From contig JAISMB010000136.1 of assembly GCA_031276945.1 (NCBI GenBank), positions 1 through 32,219 on the forward strand: DNA of 32,219 bases, in the 5' to 3' direction. The DNA is from Spirochaetaceae bacterium. Lineage in GTDB: Bacteria > Spirochaetota > Spirochaetia > Treponematales > Breznakiellaceae. This document shows positions 31,981 through 32,219 of the stretch, in pieces; position 1 is the stretch's first letter; each line of letters opens with the position of its first letter. Both the position numbers and the translations under genes were made by a program. The notes below the pieces were generated by a model. The model saw only the letters and a list, made by a program, of their open reading frames with translations, was not told the DNA's origin and did no database searches.

Positions 31981-32217
31981 ATGGATTCAAGTGCTTGTTT
32001 TGCTTTAATGAATTTGGATAAAAGAGAAGTATTTAGCAAATATTTTGCGCAGCTTCCAGAGGAAGACCGAGGTCTGACCTATCCCACCAGTCCATCACCA
32101 GAGGAGCTTGAGGTCTGTCCTCCATGCAGTATCAGTTACCAGCGAGATAATACTGACAATACCGTGTTCCCGATGGTATGCGCCGCTGTACTGCCACTGT
32201 TCAGGCTTCTGTACTAA
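31981..32217 (+). other. Repeat-interrupted 3' flank, doubtful 78-codon frame
   Basis: An ATG-started frame runs to TAA at 32215-32217, but the start is only 8 bases from the divergent radC start, with no ribosome site. Its beginning (MDSSACFALMNLDKREVFSK and YFAQLPEEDRG) has plausible protein-like composition. After 32065 it consists of AGGTCTGACCT (about 32070) and GAGGTCTGTCCT (about 32110) repeat words and low-quality sequence. It may be the remnant of a truncated gene overrun by repeats. The window ends at 32219. Confidence 0.3.
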
Positions 32218-32219
32218 TT

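Overview
The window looks like a chromosomal segment of a spirochaete, most likely a Treponema. The pointers are an FMN riboswitch followed by four genes in the same arrangement as the T. pallidum riboflavin importer rfuABCD, a cyclophilin–FKBP fusion, an NrnA-type phosphoesterase, and a cytosolic chemoreceptor carrying a hydrogenase-like domain. The species cannot be fixed from sequence alone. No tRNA, rRNA, CRISPR or prophage is visible.

Layout. 1-965: short repeats and a decayed IS5-family transposase. 1041-4737 (+): nfu-type Fe-S carrier and mfd. 4904-6355 (-): a small secreted protein and an NrnA-like DHH phosphoesterase. 6545-7927: a second IS5 remnant and a decayed tnpB. 7929-10013 (-): the hydrogenase-like chemoreceptor. 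10204-13609 (-): a three-gene overlapping operon of polysaccharide deacetylase, D-threonine aldolase/D-serine dehydratase-like enzyme and N-acyl-D-amino-acid deacylase, probably for salvage of D-amino acids or cell-wall material. 13932-16812 (-): an unrecognised gene, dxr and rlmE. 16901-17929 (+): the double immunophilin. 18378-22337 (-): a DUF4015 glycosidase-like exported protein and an RNase II-type enzyme. 23042-27620 (+): FMN riboswitch and rfuABCD. 28029-29543 (+): pgsA and an acyltransferase, a phospholipid pair. 29796-31972 (-): radC and a CapD-like sugar-nucleotide enzyme.

The striking layer is intergenic. Five gene junctions are filled almost to the stop codons with tandem arrays built from three short unit families (A, 21 bp; B, 22 bp; C, 23 bp) plus a 91/92-bp tandem unit. 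All contain or abut the palindrome AGGTC-W-GACCT, which is also scattered elsewhere. Two arrays (A-B at 13686-13962 and B'-A' at 17951-18380) are inverted copies that bracket a four-gene block. Two others (22582-22855 and 29547-29753) carry the 23-bp family in opposite orientation. The arrays supply the stop codons of rlmE and of the RNase II gene. This resembles a REP/BIME-like system that has amplified; no mobilising gene for it is seen here, though IS200/IS605-type (tnpB) and IS5 relics are present.
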